This document shows positions 1 through 8,293 of a stretch of 64,000 nucleotides of DNA, piece after piece; within the stretch, counting starts at the first letter, position 1; each line of letters begins with the position of its first letter. Made by a program: the position numbers and the translations under genes. Where the stretch lies: assembly GCF_002362315.1 (NCBI RefSeq), contig NZ_MTZV01000004.1, forward strand, positions 1 to 64,000. The letters run 5' to 3'. The DNA comes from Paraburkholderia acidicola (lineage in GTDB: Bacteria > Pseudomonadota > Gammaproteobacteria > Burkholderiales > Burkholderiaceae). Under the pieces are notes generated by a model. It was not told the DNA's origin and made no database searches. It saw nothing but the letters and a program-made list of their open reading frames with translations.

Positions 1-86
1 AACTTCCTCACCCGCCTGCCCCGCCGCAAATCCCCGCCAGTACTGGCTCTCCCGCCTCCCGCACCCCCCTTCTCCGGAGCGCGAAA

Positions 87-122
87 GACCGAGATTCTAG
101 CGACACCATCACCGCCGCGCAA
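87..122 (-). promoter_or_regulatory. strong sigma-70 promoter, rRNA/tRNA-like, firing leftward
   Basis: On the minus strand there is a -35 TTGCGC (122-117), a 17-base spacer, and a -10 TAGAAT (99-94). An A/T-rich stretch with a run of six A lies just upstream (about 130-150), resembling an UP element. TAGAAT followed by CTCG is a form often seen at stable-RNA promoters in Burkholderia. The transcript would leave the window at its left end, so the product is unknown. The -35 departs from TTGACA at two positions. Confidence 0.5.
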
Positions 123-345
123 GCGTTATTCCAAGATTTTTTCAGCACGCCGACTGCGCAATTCAATCTCCTCTTTGTCGACACGAAGAGGGGCGCCTCA
201 TCTGCTGCCTGAGAGGCCGCATGAGTCACGCCGAAATCCGCAATACCTCACACTCCTGTGGCCAAACCATCGCGACCTCCTCTCCCACATATAGAGGAAC
301 GGTGTCCTGAATGCCGGGCAGATGATGTCCACACTCAGAACCGAC

Positions 346-351
346 TAGAAT
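346..351 (+). promoter_or_regulatory. possible -10 element for the DUF2863 gene
   Basis: TAGAAT lies 30 bases before the chosen ATG and matches the sigma-70 -10 at five of six positions. I see no convincing -35 at 16-18 bases upstream, so this is only tentative. Confidence 0.25.
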
Positions 352-381
352 GTGGGGTTCTTTGCCCCTCATTCCGGATTT

Positions 382-1596
382 ATGCGCTCGCGAATCGCCA
401 AACGCCTTCCCCCTGACGCCGACAAGCTTGTCGGACTGTCGCTTGCATTGTTCGCGTCGGGCAGCCGCACCGAAGACCGCTTCTGGGAAGCGAAGCTCGA
501 TGCGCTGCTGGCAAAGATCGTCCGCAACGGCAACCAGACAACGCTGGATGCTGCACTCGACCATCTGCAACAAAATCATCCGGACGCCTACGGTGCCCTC
601 GCCGACATGGCGGAAACCCACAGCGAGTCGTTTATCGTCGAGCACGACGGCACGCCGTACGAAGCCCTGCTGATAGCCGCGCCCGTGCTCGCGTGGACCC
701 GCTACGCGATCCCCTCCGGCTCGCTCAAGACCGACGCCGCCGATGCGCTGCGCGCCCATCTGCAAGCACATGTTCTCGCTACGGATACGCGCGTCGCGAT
801 GGCGCCGTTCCTGTACAGCATCGATCAGTTGCCGCGCCATCACGTCGAAACCTGGCGCATCGCCCAACAACTGGCGCAGACAGCGCTCGGTGGTACTGCT
901 GCACGCATCAACTTCGGCGAGCTGCCGGAGACCTCGCCGATTCTTGCCGACCCGCGCTTCCTGCTGGCCGTAGTCGCCGCACCAGTCGGCGCACCGGTGT
1001 TCCGCTGGCAGGAAGAAGAGCATGGAACGCGGATCGAGCGTGGCCAGTGTCTCGAGCAATGGGCGACGCAAGGCGGCGCCAATCTTTCGCTGGTGCTGCC
1101 GGGCTGCGAATTCGAATGCCTGCTGCCGGATGCCTACTACTCCGCCTGTCGCGACGCCGACGAGCAGGTGCGTCCACACACCGTGCGCACGGCCGTCCGC
1201 TATCTGTTCGACACGATCGGCGCAGCACCGCAGGAATTGCGCGCGGTTGTCGCCGGCTTTGGTGAACGTCGCATTGACGAGTATCGCGTGGGTTTCACGC
1301 GACGCGGCAGCAACGAAGTCATCTATGGCGTCGTGTGGCCGCTGTACGGCCGGGAGAACGGCGAACCGGGTATCGACGAAGAACCGCAGGAAGCCACGCC
1401 CGACAATGGCCCGATCGAAGAAATCGTCGCGCTGCTGAAGGACACCGGCATCACCGATATCCGCCGCCATGCGGGCCGCTTCGAACCCGAATATTGCGAC
1501 GACTGCGGCGTGCCGCTTTATGCGGATCCGCTCGGTGAAATCGTCCACGCAGAAATGCCCGAAGACGCCGAGCCGGCTCAACCGCATTTCCACTAG
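382..1596 (+). CDS. DUF2863 family protein
   Basis: A 404-residue soluble protein that I recognise as the DUF2863 family, a beta-proteobacterial group with no assigned function. I see no signal peptide or membrane segment. The C-terminus carries a CDDCG motif at residues 372-376, a possible metal-binding knuckle, followed by an acidic, His-containing tail. An in-frame GTG at 352 could extend the protein by ten residues. I prefer the ATG at 382 because the protein then starts in a basic segment (MRSRIAKR) leading straight into the conserved body. It is transcribed alone and ends 70 bases before a strong terminator. Function is unknown. Confidence 0.8.
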   Translation: MRSRIAKRLPPDADKLVGLSLALFASGSRTEDRFWEAKLDALLAKIVRNGNQTTLDAALDHLQQNHPDAYGALADMAETHSESFIVEHDGTPYEALLIAAPVLAWTRYAIPSGSLKTDAADALRAHLQAHVLATDTRVAMAPFLYSIDQLPRHHVETWRIAQQLAQTALGGTAARINFGELPETSPILADPRFLLAVVAAPVGAPVFRWQEEEHGTRIERGQCLEQWATQGGANLSLVLPGCEFECLLPDAYYSACRDADEQVRPHTVRTAVRYLFDTIGAAPQELRAVVAGFGERRIDEYRVGFTRRGSNEVIYGVVWPLYGRENGEPGIDEEPQEATPDNGPIEEIVALLKDTGITDIRRHAGRFEPEYCDDCGVPLYADPLGEIVHAEMPEDAEPAQPHFH

Positions 1597-1663
1597 CCAC
1601 TCGCTTTTACACCGTCGTCCCTCATCGTTTCAATGAGATAAGACGACAGGACAGACAACGCCA

Positions 1664-1697
1664 AACCCTGTGAGCGGATTCCGTTCACAGGGTTTTT
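1664..1697 (+). terminator. Rho-independent terminator after the DUF2863 gene
   Basis: A 12-bp stem, with one G-T pair, runs from CCCTGTGAGCGG (1666-1677) to CCGTTCACAGGG (1681-1692). It closes a three-base ATT loop and is followed by five T (1693-1697). This is the textbook form for the rightward gene. Confidence 0.9.
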
Positions 1698-1844
1698 CAT
1701 TTGGCGCTTTGCCTATGACTTCTGGATAGGGTTCTTATCGCAAGGAATTTGTCATCATGGGTCCAGCGGCACATCGCCATGCAGCCGGCCCGCGCCGCGC
1801 TTGCATGCATCGAGCCGTTTCGAGCGATCTATGGGAGGCAAGGC

Positions 1845-2696
1845 ATGCGATTTTCAGTTCTCAACTCCGACGCTGAGCGGCGCGACGGGCTCAAGGCACT
1901 GCTGCGGCAAATCGATCGGCAGGCGCGCTTCAGCGAAGCGCCTGACTGGCGCCAGACCGACCGGATGCTACGCAGGCATCGCTCGGACCTACTGGTTGTC
2001 GACTGGCAGGCATGGATGCAGACCACCGACATCCGCGAACTGCTCGCCGAACATCCCGGGTTGCCGGTCGCCGTACTAACCGATCACGCATCGCTTGCCG
2101 GTGTACGCGCATTGCTTGACGAAGGCGTACTCGGCGTGATCCCGCGCTCGACCGATCCACGTCTCATCATCCGCGCGTTCGAAATGGTGCTGCTGGGCGG
2201 TCACTATGTCCCCGCCGGCGCACTCTCATCCGAGTCGCCGACGCCGGCCGAGGTCCCCGCTCGCCCGCTCGACGACCGGCACGCACCACCCCGACGCCCA
2301 CGCTTCATCAATGGCCTGTCGCCTCGTCAGGAGCAGATCATGCGTTGCGTGCACATGGGCAGCACGAACAAGATGATCGCGCGCACGCTCGGCATCAGCG
2401 AGGGCACCGTCAAGATTCACCTGGGCAGCATATTCCAGCAACTCGGTGCGCCCAACCGCGCCGCCGCGGTTGCGATCTACAACGGCTGGCTTGCCGCGCA
2501 ACTGGAAGTGCTCTATGCCGAACTCGACCGCGCACCGCGGCCCGTGCTCGGACAGGCTGGCGCCGTTCCGCTACGAAGCCGTGCACGCTCGCCCTTCATG
2601 TACGCGCGACCTACCGAAGACAACACAGAAGCCCTCCCGATGGCCGCCGAACCCACGGTTCCATTTGGTGATCCAGGCACGCACAACTCAGCCTGA
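1845..2696 (+). CDS. LuxR-type response regulator with atypical receiver
   Basis: A 283-residue DNA-binding regulator. Residues 1-120 look like a CheY-type receiver: acidic residues near the N-terminus (DAERRD) and a candidate phospho-acceptor D53 in VVDWQ. The usual lysine near position 100 is replaced by IPRS (99-102), so phosphotransfer may be lost or altered. Residues about 155-215 form a LuxR/FixJ helix-turn-helix (LSPRQEQIMR, then NKMIARTLGISEGTVKIHL). The start is set by a GGGAGG ribosome site (1833-1838) six bases before ATG 1845; upstream in-frame ATGs lack one. A low-complexity tail follows the HTH. No histidine kinase is adjacent. The target genes are unknown. Confidence 0.85.
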   Translation: MRFSVLNSDAERRDGLKALLRQIDRQARFSEAPDWRQTDRMLRRHRSDLLVVDWQAWMQTTDIRELLAEHPGLPVAVLTDHASLAGVRALLDEGVLGVIPRSTDPRLIIRAFEMVLLGGHYVPAGALSSESPTPAEVPARPLDDRHAPPRRPRFINGLSPRQEQIMRCVHMGSTNKMIARTLGISEGTVKIHLGSIFQQLGAPNRAAAVAIYNGWLAAQLEVLYAELDRAPRPVLGQAGAVPLRSRARSPFMYARPTEDNTEALPMAAEPTVPFGDPGTHNSA

Positions 2697-2811
2697 GACC
2701 CTGCCGACACCCGCGCCACGACCTGCGCCAACGCCCGCACCCGTGGCGTTTCGCGTAGCTGGCGCGGAATCCGCTTACACCTTTCCGCGCCCAACGAGTA
2801 ATATGAGATAC

Positions 2812-3486
2812 ATGGGTTTCCTCTACACACCGCTTCCGCTCTGGGTCGCTGTCGGTGGCTGGATCGCCGCTGCGGGACTGCTTGCGCTCGCGTTGTGGAA
2901 AAATCCGTTCAAGCGGCTGCAGGACGGAACCCTGCAACACGTCTGGCTCGCCATCATCGTCGCCGTATCGGTACTGTGGGCCAGCAATGCATGGCTCGAC
3001 GACGGTACCGTGGTGCATCTGCTCGGTGCGACGCTCGTCGTCACGCTGTTCGACTGGGCGCTCGCGCTGGTCGCGATGGCCGTGGTCACCGGTCTCGCTG
3101 CCGTTATCTTCGATGCGCCGTGGCAAGGCATCGCACTCACGTTCCTGGTTTTCGGCGCATTGCCGGTCGGCATTTCGGCATTGGTGCAGCGAGCGAGCAT
3201 CGCGTGGCTGCCGCGCAATCTCTTCATGTTCATCTTCGGGCTGGGGTTCGTTTCGCCGGCCATCGCTGTAACTGCGACCTCCGCGTTGGCGCTCGGATTG
3301 CACATTGCGCTCTCCGATGGATCGACCGCTGTCATACCGGTTGGCTACCTGTTCAGCGTCTTTTTGCTGGCCAGCGGCGAAGCATGGTTCACCGGTATGT
3401 CCACTGCGTTGATCGCGGTTTATCGCCCTGCCTGGGTCACCACTTACGACGTCCGTCGTTATCGCCTGGGCGGTCCTCGCACGTGA
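2812..3486 (+). CDS. CbiM-like energy-coupling-factor permease family membrane protein
   Basis: A 224-residue integral membrane protein with about six hydrophobic helices, starting MGFLYTPLPLW. I recall similar Burkholderia proteins annotated as energy-coupling-factor ABC transporter permease (CbiM/NikM-related). The assignment is tentative because the N-terminal Met-His metal-ligand motif of true CbiM/NikM is not present, and no ATPase or T-component gene is nearby. An ATG nine bases upstream (2803) is an alternative start; neither has a strong ribosome site. It would act in the inner membrane. The substrate, if any, cannot be read from the sequence. Confidence 0.6.
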   Translation: MGFLYTPLPLWVAVGGWIAAAGLLALALWKNPFKRLQDGTLQHVWLAIIVAVSVLWASNAWLDDGTVVHLLGATLVVTLFDWALALVAMAVVTGLAAVIFDAPWQGIALTFLVFGALPVGISALVQRASIAWLPRNLFMFIFGLGFVSPAIAVTATSALALGLHIALSDGSTAVIPVGYLFSVFLLASGEAWFTGMSTALIAVYRPAWVTTYDVRRYRLGGPRT

Positions 3487-3634
3487 CGGTCCGCCGATCC
3501 ACTACAATGCTGCGGCAGGTCGCGCGGCGGCAAGGCATGCCGCCATGCGCGCCACACAATATTTGCGTCAGGATTGAACTCCTCTTCGCGCCTCGGCATC
3601 TTATGTGCCTGACGTCTTCATAGCCTTTAACTAG

Positions 3635-4246
3635 ATGGATTGCACCAACACTCCGCGCCCGTTGCTGCGCTGGATCGGCCGGCTAGCGGTATTCATGGCA
3701 AGCGTTTCGCTCGTCTGCACCGCACCCGCCTTCGCCGATCAACTCGAACAGCACAACGAACTCGTCACCCGATTCGTCAATGACATGCACGCCGATCCGC
3801 TCGTCGCCGACTGCGCCGCGCATGCCAATTTCGTCGTCAGTACTTCGTCCGCATTCGATCACGTCGACTTTCCACCCAGCTCGTTCGACAGTTCCCATGC
3901 GTCGGTCACGCCCTGGAACGATTCGTTCGATGACGGCAAACAGCGCGTCAAGGTCGACAGCGTCGTAACAGTCGAAGGGCTTGGCATTCCGCAAGCGAGC
4001 GGCGGCGATCCGATGGATCTGAAGTTCCGCTGCGGCTATGTCGGCAGCCAGATGCTCGCGTTCAGCTGGAACGATCCGGTGCCGCCCGCGCGCGCAGCAC
4101 ATAACAGCTCGTCGTCCGGCAAGAAGAAAGCCCTGAGAGGCCGGCACACGACGAAGAAATCGACGGGCAATGTGTCGAAGGGCTCGAAGACTCCCGCAAA
4201 ACATGGTGCGAAAAAGGCACCATCGAAAGCGAAGAAAACGCAATGA
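3635..4246 (+). CDS. secreted protein with lysine-rich C-terminal tail (possibly BspC-like)
   Basis: A 203-residue protein with a signal peptide: a basic n-region, a hydrophobic core at about residues 14-30, and a likely signal peptidase I site at APAFA-DQ (after residue 34). The mature part to about residue 148 contains a pair of spaced cysteines (in VADCAAHAN and FRCGYVG) that could form a disulfide in the periplasm. It resembles proteins annotated in Burkholderia as BspC-domain, but I am not certain. The last 50 residues are a Lys/Ser/Ala-rich low-complexity tail. It is a monocistronic gene, convergent with the carboxypeptidase gene across a shared terminator. Confidence 0.65.
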   Translation: MDCTNTPRPLLRWIGRLAVFMASVSLVCTAPAFADQLEQHNELVTRFVNDMHADPLVADCAAHANFVVSTSSAFDHVDFPPSSFDSSHASVTPWNDSFDDGKQRVKVDSVVTVEGLGIPQASGGDPMDLKFRCGYVGSQMLAFSWNDPVPPARAAHNSSSSGKKKALRGRHTTKKSTGNVSKGSKTPAKHGAKKAPSKAKKTQ

Positions 4247-4325
4247 ATCTATGCGACATGCGTCGCATGCCGGTCATCTGCGTAGCTCACGTCGCAATGA
4301 AAACACGCCGTCCCGACACGCAATA

Positions 4326-4362
4326 GAAACGGGGAGCACGCCAGCCGCGTGCTCCCCGTTTC
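4326..4362. terminator. bidirectional terminator hairpin
   Basis: A perfect 15-bp stem (GAAACGGGGAGCACG at 4326-4340, with its complement at 4348-4362) and a seven-base loop sit between two convergent genes. The T-tract is short on each side (TTTC), so it is A/T-flanked rather than classical. It probably serves both strands. Confidence 0.7.
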
Positions 4363-4393
4363 ACTTCGCCCTGCTCGCGCGTGTCGCCCGTAG

Positions 4394-5557
4394 TCAGTCG
4401 AACGTTTCGACGTGCCGCAAGATCGCCTGCAGCATCGCCGCGCCGAGCGACGCGCTGCGCTCGCCATTCCAGCCGACCCGTTCGTCGGGCAGGTTCGCGT
4501 TGTCCCTGAAGGGCATCTCGAGCGTGAGCGACAGGCAGCCGAACGTATGGCCGATGTACTTCGACGCGAGCTTCAACGCATCCTGCCGGTACTTGCCCGC
4601 TTCGTAGCCGTACTTGTCCTGGAAGTCAGGACTGGCTTGCTTGAATGCTTCGACAAACGCCTTCTGCTCGATGCCCTGCTGCTCGGTGAAGCTGGGCAGC
4701 ATCTCCGAGCCCGCGACGAATACATACGGCAACGCCTCGTCGCCGTGAACATCGAAGAACAGATCGCAGCCCGTCGCGTGAATCGCATCGCGCACGACCA
4801 GCACTTCGGGACTGCGCGCCGCATCCGGCTCCAGCCATTCGCGATTCAGATTCGCGCCGGTCGCGTTGGTCCGCAGGTTGCCCCGCACGCTACCGTCGGG
4901 ATTCATGTTGGGTACGATGTAGAACGTCGCGTGGTCGTAGAGTTTGCGCGCGACCGGGTCTCCCGCCCAGTCTCCCCAGCCGGCCAGCCGTTTCACAAAC
5001 CCTTCGACAAACCACTCCGCCATCGTCTCACCCGGATGCTGGCGCGCGATGATCCAGACTTTTTTCTTCGGCTTAGAAGACGCATCGTCAGTATCCGGCG
5101 CACCGAGCGTCAGCAACGACATCGGGCGTCCCTCGACGGTTCTGCCCAGTTCGGTCAACGACGCGTGCGGCATCTGCTGGACCGCGCCGAGAAACTCCGA
5201 GTGGCGCTCCTCGCTGTACGGCTCGAAGTACGCGTAATAGATGCTGTCGAAGTCGGGTGTGTGATCGATGGTCAGCACGCGGCCGTCGTAGGTGGTCGGC
5301 ACGCGGAACCAGTTCACCCGGTCGTAGCTCGCCGCGGCATGATAGTCGCGCCAGCCCGCGGCGAACGCACAGTCGGCGGCATTTTCGAAGGTCATCACGC
5401 AGCGCTCGCCGCGCGCACCCGTCAAGCGGAAATAGAACCACTGCGCAAAATCCGCGTGACTGTCGGGCCGCACGCGCAGACGGATGTCGTCGGCCTGTGT
5501 GCACGACACGACATCGATTGCGCCCGCATCGAAATTGCTCGTAATGGAAAGCGTCAT
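4394..5557 (-). CDS. M14 family zinc carboxypeptidase (cytosolic CCP6-like)
   Basis: A 387-residue protein with an N-terminal beta-rich M14_N domain (about 1-130) and a C-terminal M14 metallopeptidase domain. Visible zinc and catalytic motifs are HPGE near residue 172, the NPDG and NLNREW substrate-pocket segments, DVHGDE near residue 268, and a late Glu in TLEMPF. No signal peptide is seen, so it should act in the cytoplasm, unlike digestive carboxypeptidases. The start at 5557 follows an AGGGA ribosome site; an in-frame start 36 bases further out lies in the yaaA coding end. It lies just downstream of yaaA on the same strand and could be co-transcribed. The physiological substrate is unknown. 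Confidence 0.88.
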   Translation of the reverse strand: MTLSITSNFDAGAIDVVSCTQADDIRLRVRPDSHADFAQWFYFRLTGARGERCVMTFENAADCAFAAGWRDYHAAASYDRVNWFRVPTTYDGRVLTIDHTPDFDSIYYAYFEPYSEERHSEFLGAVQQMPHASLTELGRTVEGRPMSLLTLGAPDTDDASSKPKKKVWIIARQHPGETMAEWFVEGFVKRLAGWGDWAGDPVARKLYDHATFYIVPNMNPDGSVRGNLRTNATGANLNREWLEPDAARSPEVLVVRDAIHATGCDLFFDVHGDEALPYVFVAGSEMLPSFTEQQGIEQKAFVEAFKQASPDFQDKYGYEAGKYRQDALKLASKYIGHTFGCLSLTLEMPFRDNANLPDERVGWNGERSASLGAAMLQAILRHVETFD

Positions 5558-5589
5558 ATCAATTCCCTGCTTCGGTGTGATCGCGCCAC

Positions 5590-6372
5590 TCACTCGGCGA
5601 CGTGGCGGCGAAATACATAGGTGGCGTCGTTCGACGCATCCGCATCGAACGCGTAGCCTTCCGACGAAAAATTCTTCAGCTGTTCAGGCGCATCGAGCCG
5701 CTGCTCGACCGCGTAGCGCGCCATCAAACCGCGCGCACGCTTCGCGTGAAAACTGATGACCTTATAGCGACCGCCCTTCCAGTCCTCGAACACCGGCGTG
5801 ATGACCGGTACATCGAGCAGCTTCGGCTTCACGGACCTGAAGTACTCACCCGATGCGCAGTTAACCAGCACCTGTGCGGCGCGCGCGTTCTTTTTCAGCT
5901 GCGCGTTCAGCGCCTCGGTGATGCGCGCACCCCAGAACGCATACAGGTCCTTGCCGCGCGCATTGGCGAGGCGCGTGCCCATTTCGAGCCGGTACGGTTG
6001 CAGCAGGTCGAGCGGGCGCAGCAGCCCGTACAGGCCGGACAGCACGCGCACGTGCTTTTGCGCATAGTCGAGATCCGCCGCCGACAGCGAGCGCGCATCG
6101 AATCCCTCGTACACGTCGCCGTTGAACGCAAGCACCGCCTGCTTGGCATTTCGCGTGTCGAAGACCGGCGACCAGTCGGCATAACGCTGGAAGTTGAGCC
6201 GCGCGAGCGGATCGGAGATGTCCATGAGCGTCGCGATCTGCTGCGGCGACAAACGGCGCAAGCCACCGATCAGTTCGGCGGCATCATCGATGAAATCGGG
6301 GAGCGTGTGCTTTTTGACGTGCGGGGGCGTTTCGTAGTCCAGCGATTTCGCCGGCGACAGAACGATTATCAT
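5590..6372 (-). CDS. yaaA: peroxide stress protein YaaA
   Basis: A 260-residue protein with the YaaA/DUF328 signature: N-terminal [14 protein letters not shown] and internal [19 protein letters not shown] and [11 protein letters not shown]. Length matches the family. In E. coli YaaA limits DNA damage from intracellular iron under peroxide stress and binds DNA. It starts 57 bases from, and divergent to, the PIN-domain gene. The downstream neighbour on the same strand is the M14 carboxypeptidase. Confidence 0.95.
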   Translation of the reverse strand: MIIVLSPAKSLDYETPPHVKKHTLPDFIDDAAELIGGLRRLSPQQIATLMDISDPLARLNFQRYADWSPVFDTRNAKQAVLAFNGDVYEGFDARSLSAADLDYAQKHVRVLSGLYGLLRPLDLLQPYRLEMGTRLANARGKDLYAFWGARITEALNAQLKKNARAAQVLVNCASGEYFRSVKPKLLDVPVITPVFEDWKGGRYKVISFHAKRARGLMARYAVEQRLDAPEQLKNFSSEGYAFDADASNDATYVFRRHVAE

Positions 6373-6429
6373 AGAGGCTTGCAGGCACGCCGTGCCTGGC
6401 GGTCAAAGACGAAAGCCAGATTGTAACGA

Positions 6430-6942
6430 ATGCCCGGTTCCCATGCCTCGCGCGACGCGCTCCGCGTCGTCCTCGATTCGAATGTATGGATCGATATCCT
6501 CGTATTCGACGATCCGCATACGCGGCCGGTTCGTGCCGCACTCGAACGCGGCACGCTGGTCGCGCTGATCGATGCGCGTTGCCTCGCAGAACTGACGTAT
6601 GTGCTCGACTATCCGCAGTTCGTGCAGCGTTCGGTCGACAAGATGGCCGCGCTCGCTACAGTCGCGCGGCTCACGCAGCTAGTCGATCCGCCTGCTCCCA
6701 CCGAAGAAGCCCGGCCGCTGCCAAAGTGCAAGGATCGCGACGACCAGAAGTTTCTCGAACTGGCACACGCGGCCGGTGCGAACTGGCTGGTATCGAAGGA
6801 TCGCGCGGTATTGAAGCTCGCGCGCCGCATCGCGCGCGATTTCGGCTTCCAGATTGCGCAGCCCGCGGCGTTCGTCGCTGCGTGTGCATTGCCGGTGGGC
6901 GCACACGACGAACCGACAACCGGCGAGCCCGCGCCCGCCTGA
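6430..6942 (+). CDS. PIN-domain protein (COG1569-type), no partner antitoxin
   Basis: A 170-residue protein with a PIN nuclease fold. The first acidic residue lies in VVLDSNVWID, a further Glu in ARCLAELTYVLD, and a late acidic pair in CKDRDDQKFLE. These fit the metal-binding set of PIN ribonucleases. Databases usually label it a putative toxin of a toxin-antitoxin pair, but no small antitoxin gene is adjacent: upstream is divergent yaaA and downstream, 81 bases on, is an aminotransferase. It may therefore be a stand-alone RNA-processing protein. Confidence 0.85.
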   Translation: MPGSHASRDALRVVLDSNVWIDILVFDDPHTRPVRAALERGTLVALIDARCLAELTYVLDYPQFVQRSVDKMAALATVARLTQLVDPPAPTEEARPLPKCKDRDDQKFLELAHAAGANWLVSKDRAVLKLARRIARDFGFQIAQPAAFVAACALPVGAHDEPTTGEPAPA

Positions 6943-7023
6943 CACACACGTTGCCGCGGGTTTCCCTACAATCGGGTTTTCGCCACTCCAGTCACGCTCC
7001 AGCCTACGCTCCGGAACAGCGCC

Positions 7024-8196
7024 ATGAATGCACCGCACGACACGCCCGCGATCCCCTCGTTTCCGTCCCGCCTGCCGAATGTCGGCACGACGATCTTCAC
7101 TGTCATGAGCGCGCTCGCCGCAGAAAAGGGCGCGGTCAATCTGGGCCAGGGCTTCCCTGACTTCGATTGCGACCCACGCATCGTCGACGCGGTCGCAAAC
7201 GCCATGCGCAGCGGCCACAACCAGTACCCGCCGATGGCCGGCGTCGCGCCGCTACGCGAGGCGATCGCAGACAAGATCGCGAACCTGTACGGCCGCCGCT
7301 ACGACGCCGCGACCGAGATCACCGTCACCGCGGGCGCGACCCAGGCGCTGCTCACGGCGATTCTCTGCACGGTGCATCCCGGTGACGAAGTGATCGTCGT
7401 CGAGCCGACCTACGACAGCTACGTGCCGTCGATCGAACTCGCGGGCGGCGTCCCCGTATTCGTCACACTTGAAGCACCGGACTACCGGATTCCGTTCGAC
7501 CGGCTCGCCGCTGCAATCACGCCGAAAACGCGGTTATTACTGATCAACACGCCGCACAATCCGACCGGCACCGTGTGGCGCGCGGAAGACATGCGCAAGC
7601 TCGAAGCGATCGTACGCGGCACCAACGTGCTGATTCTTTCTGACGAGGTGTACGAGCACATGGTGTACGACGGTGCGCCGCACGAAAGCGTCATCCGCTA
7701 TCCGGAGCTGGCGCAACGCAGCTTCGTGGTGTCGAGCTTCGGCAAGACGTATCACGTGACGGGCTGGAAGGTCGGCTATGTCGCGGCGCCTGCCGCGCTG
7801 ACCGCCGAATTCCGCAAGGTGCACCAGTTCAATGTATTTACGGTCAATACCCCGATGCAGGTCGGGCTCGCGGACTATCTGCGCGATCCCACACCGTACC
7901 TGGAACTGCCGGCGTTCTATCAGCGCAAGCGCGATTTCTTCCGCGCTGGGCTCGAGAACACACGCTTCAAGCTGCTGCCGTGCACAGGCACGTACTTTCA
8001 GTGTGTCGATTACTCGGCGATCAGCGATCTGCCGGAGGCCGACTTCGCACAGTGGCTAACCGCGGAAATCGGTGTCGCCGCGATTCCGGTATCGGCGTTC
8101 TATCACGCGCCGCATGAGTCGGGCGTCGTGCGCTTCTGCTTCGCGAAGAAAGAAAGCACGCTTGCCACCGCGCTCGAGCGGTTGGCGCAGCTCTGA
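7024..8196 (+). CDS. PLP-dependent methionine aminotransferase (YbdL-like)
   Basis: A 390-residue fold-type I aminotransferase. Motifs in order: NLGQGFPDFDCD (substrate binding), AGATQAL, NTPHNPTG, SDEVYEH, and the PLP lysine K241 in SFGKTYHVTGWKVGY. It ends with an Arg-containing VVRFCFAKKE segment that would bind the carboxylate. The TYHVTGWK form and overall pattern match the YbdL/methionine aminotransferase group within class I. The likely role is transamination of methionine or bulky amino acids with 2-oxo acids, for example in methionine salvage. It may be co-transcribed with the PIN gene. Confidence 0.88.
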   Translation: MNAPHDTPAIPSFPSRLPNVGTTIFTVMSALAAEKGAVNLGQGFPDFDCDPRIVDAVANAMRSGHNQYPPMAGVAPLREAIADKIANLYGRRYDAATEITVTAGATQALLTAILCTVHPGDEVIVVEPTYDSYVPSIELAGGVPVFVTLEAPDYRIPFDRLAAAITPKTRLLLINTPHNPTGTVWRAEDMRKLEAIVRGTNVLILSDEVYEHMVYDGAPHESVIRYPELAQRSFVVSSFGKTYHVTGWKVGYVAAPAALTAEFRKVHQFNVFTVNTPMQVGLADYLRDPTPYLELPAFYQRKRDFFRAGLENTRFKLLPCTGTYFQCVDYSAISDLPEADFAQWLTAEIGVAAIPVSAFYHAPHESGVVRFCFAKKESTLATALERLAQL

Positions 8197-8293
8197 CATC
8201 ATGGTGCGCGCGGCGATGCGAACGAACCCACGTTGTTCGCCATCCCGCGCTTCCTCGATCAGCGTGCCGACGTCTACGTACGCCTCCGTGGGT

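Larger units (their letters stand above)
1..381. other. left-edge intergenic region without a gene
   Basis: I see no coding region that fits the codon use of the rest of the window here. Open frames exist but look like high-GC noise. The stretch holds a strong leftward promoter (positions 87-122), pointing to an unseen transcription unit beyond the left edge, and the upstream region of the DUF2863 gene with a TAGAAT hexamer at 346-351. Confidence 0.6.

Noticed and set aside
226..1593. A 455-codon leftward open frame over the DUF2863 gene
   Set aside because: The rightward frame has a recognised family, a matching terminator directly after it, and better codon use.
3567..3614. CGTCAGG/CCTGACG inverted repeat after the CbiM-like gene as a terminator
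   Set aside because: Only 7 bp with a 34-base loop and no T-run; too weak to call.
6430..6942. A toxin-antitoxin locus
   Set aside because: Only the PIN gene is present; I found no small partner gene within 57 bases upstream or 81 bases downstream.
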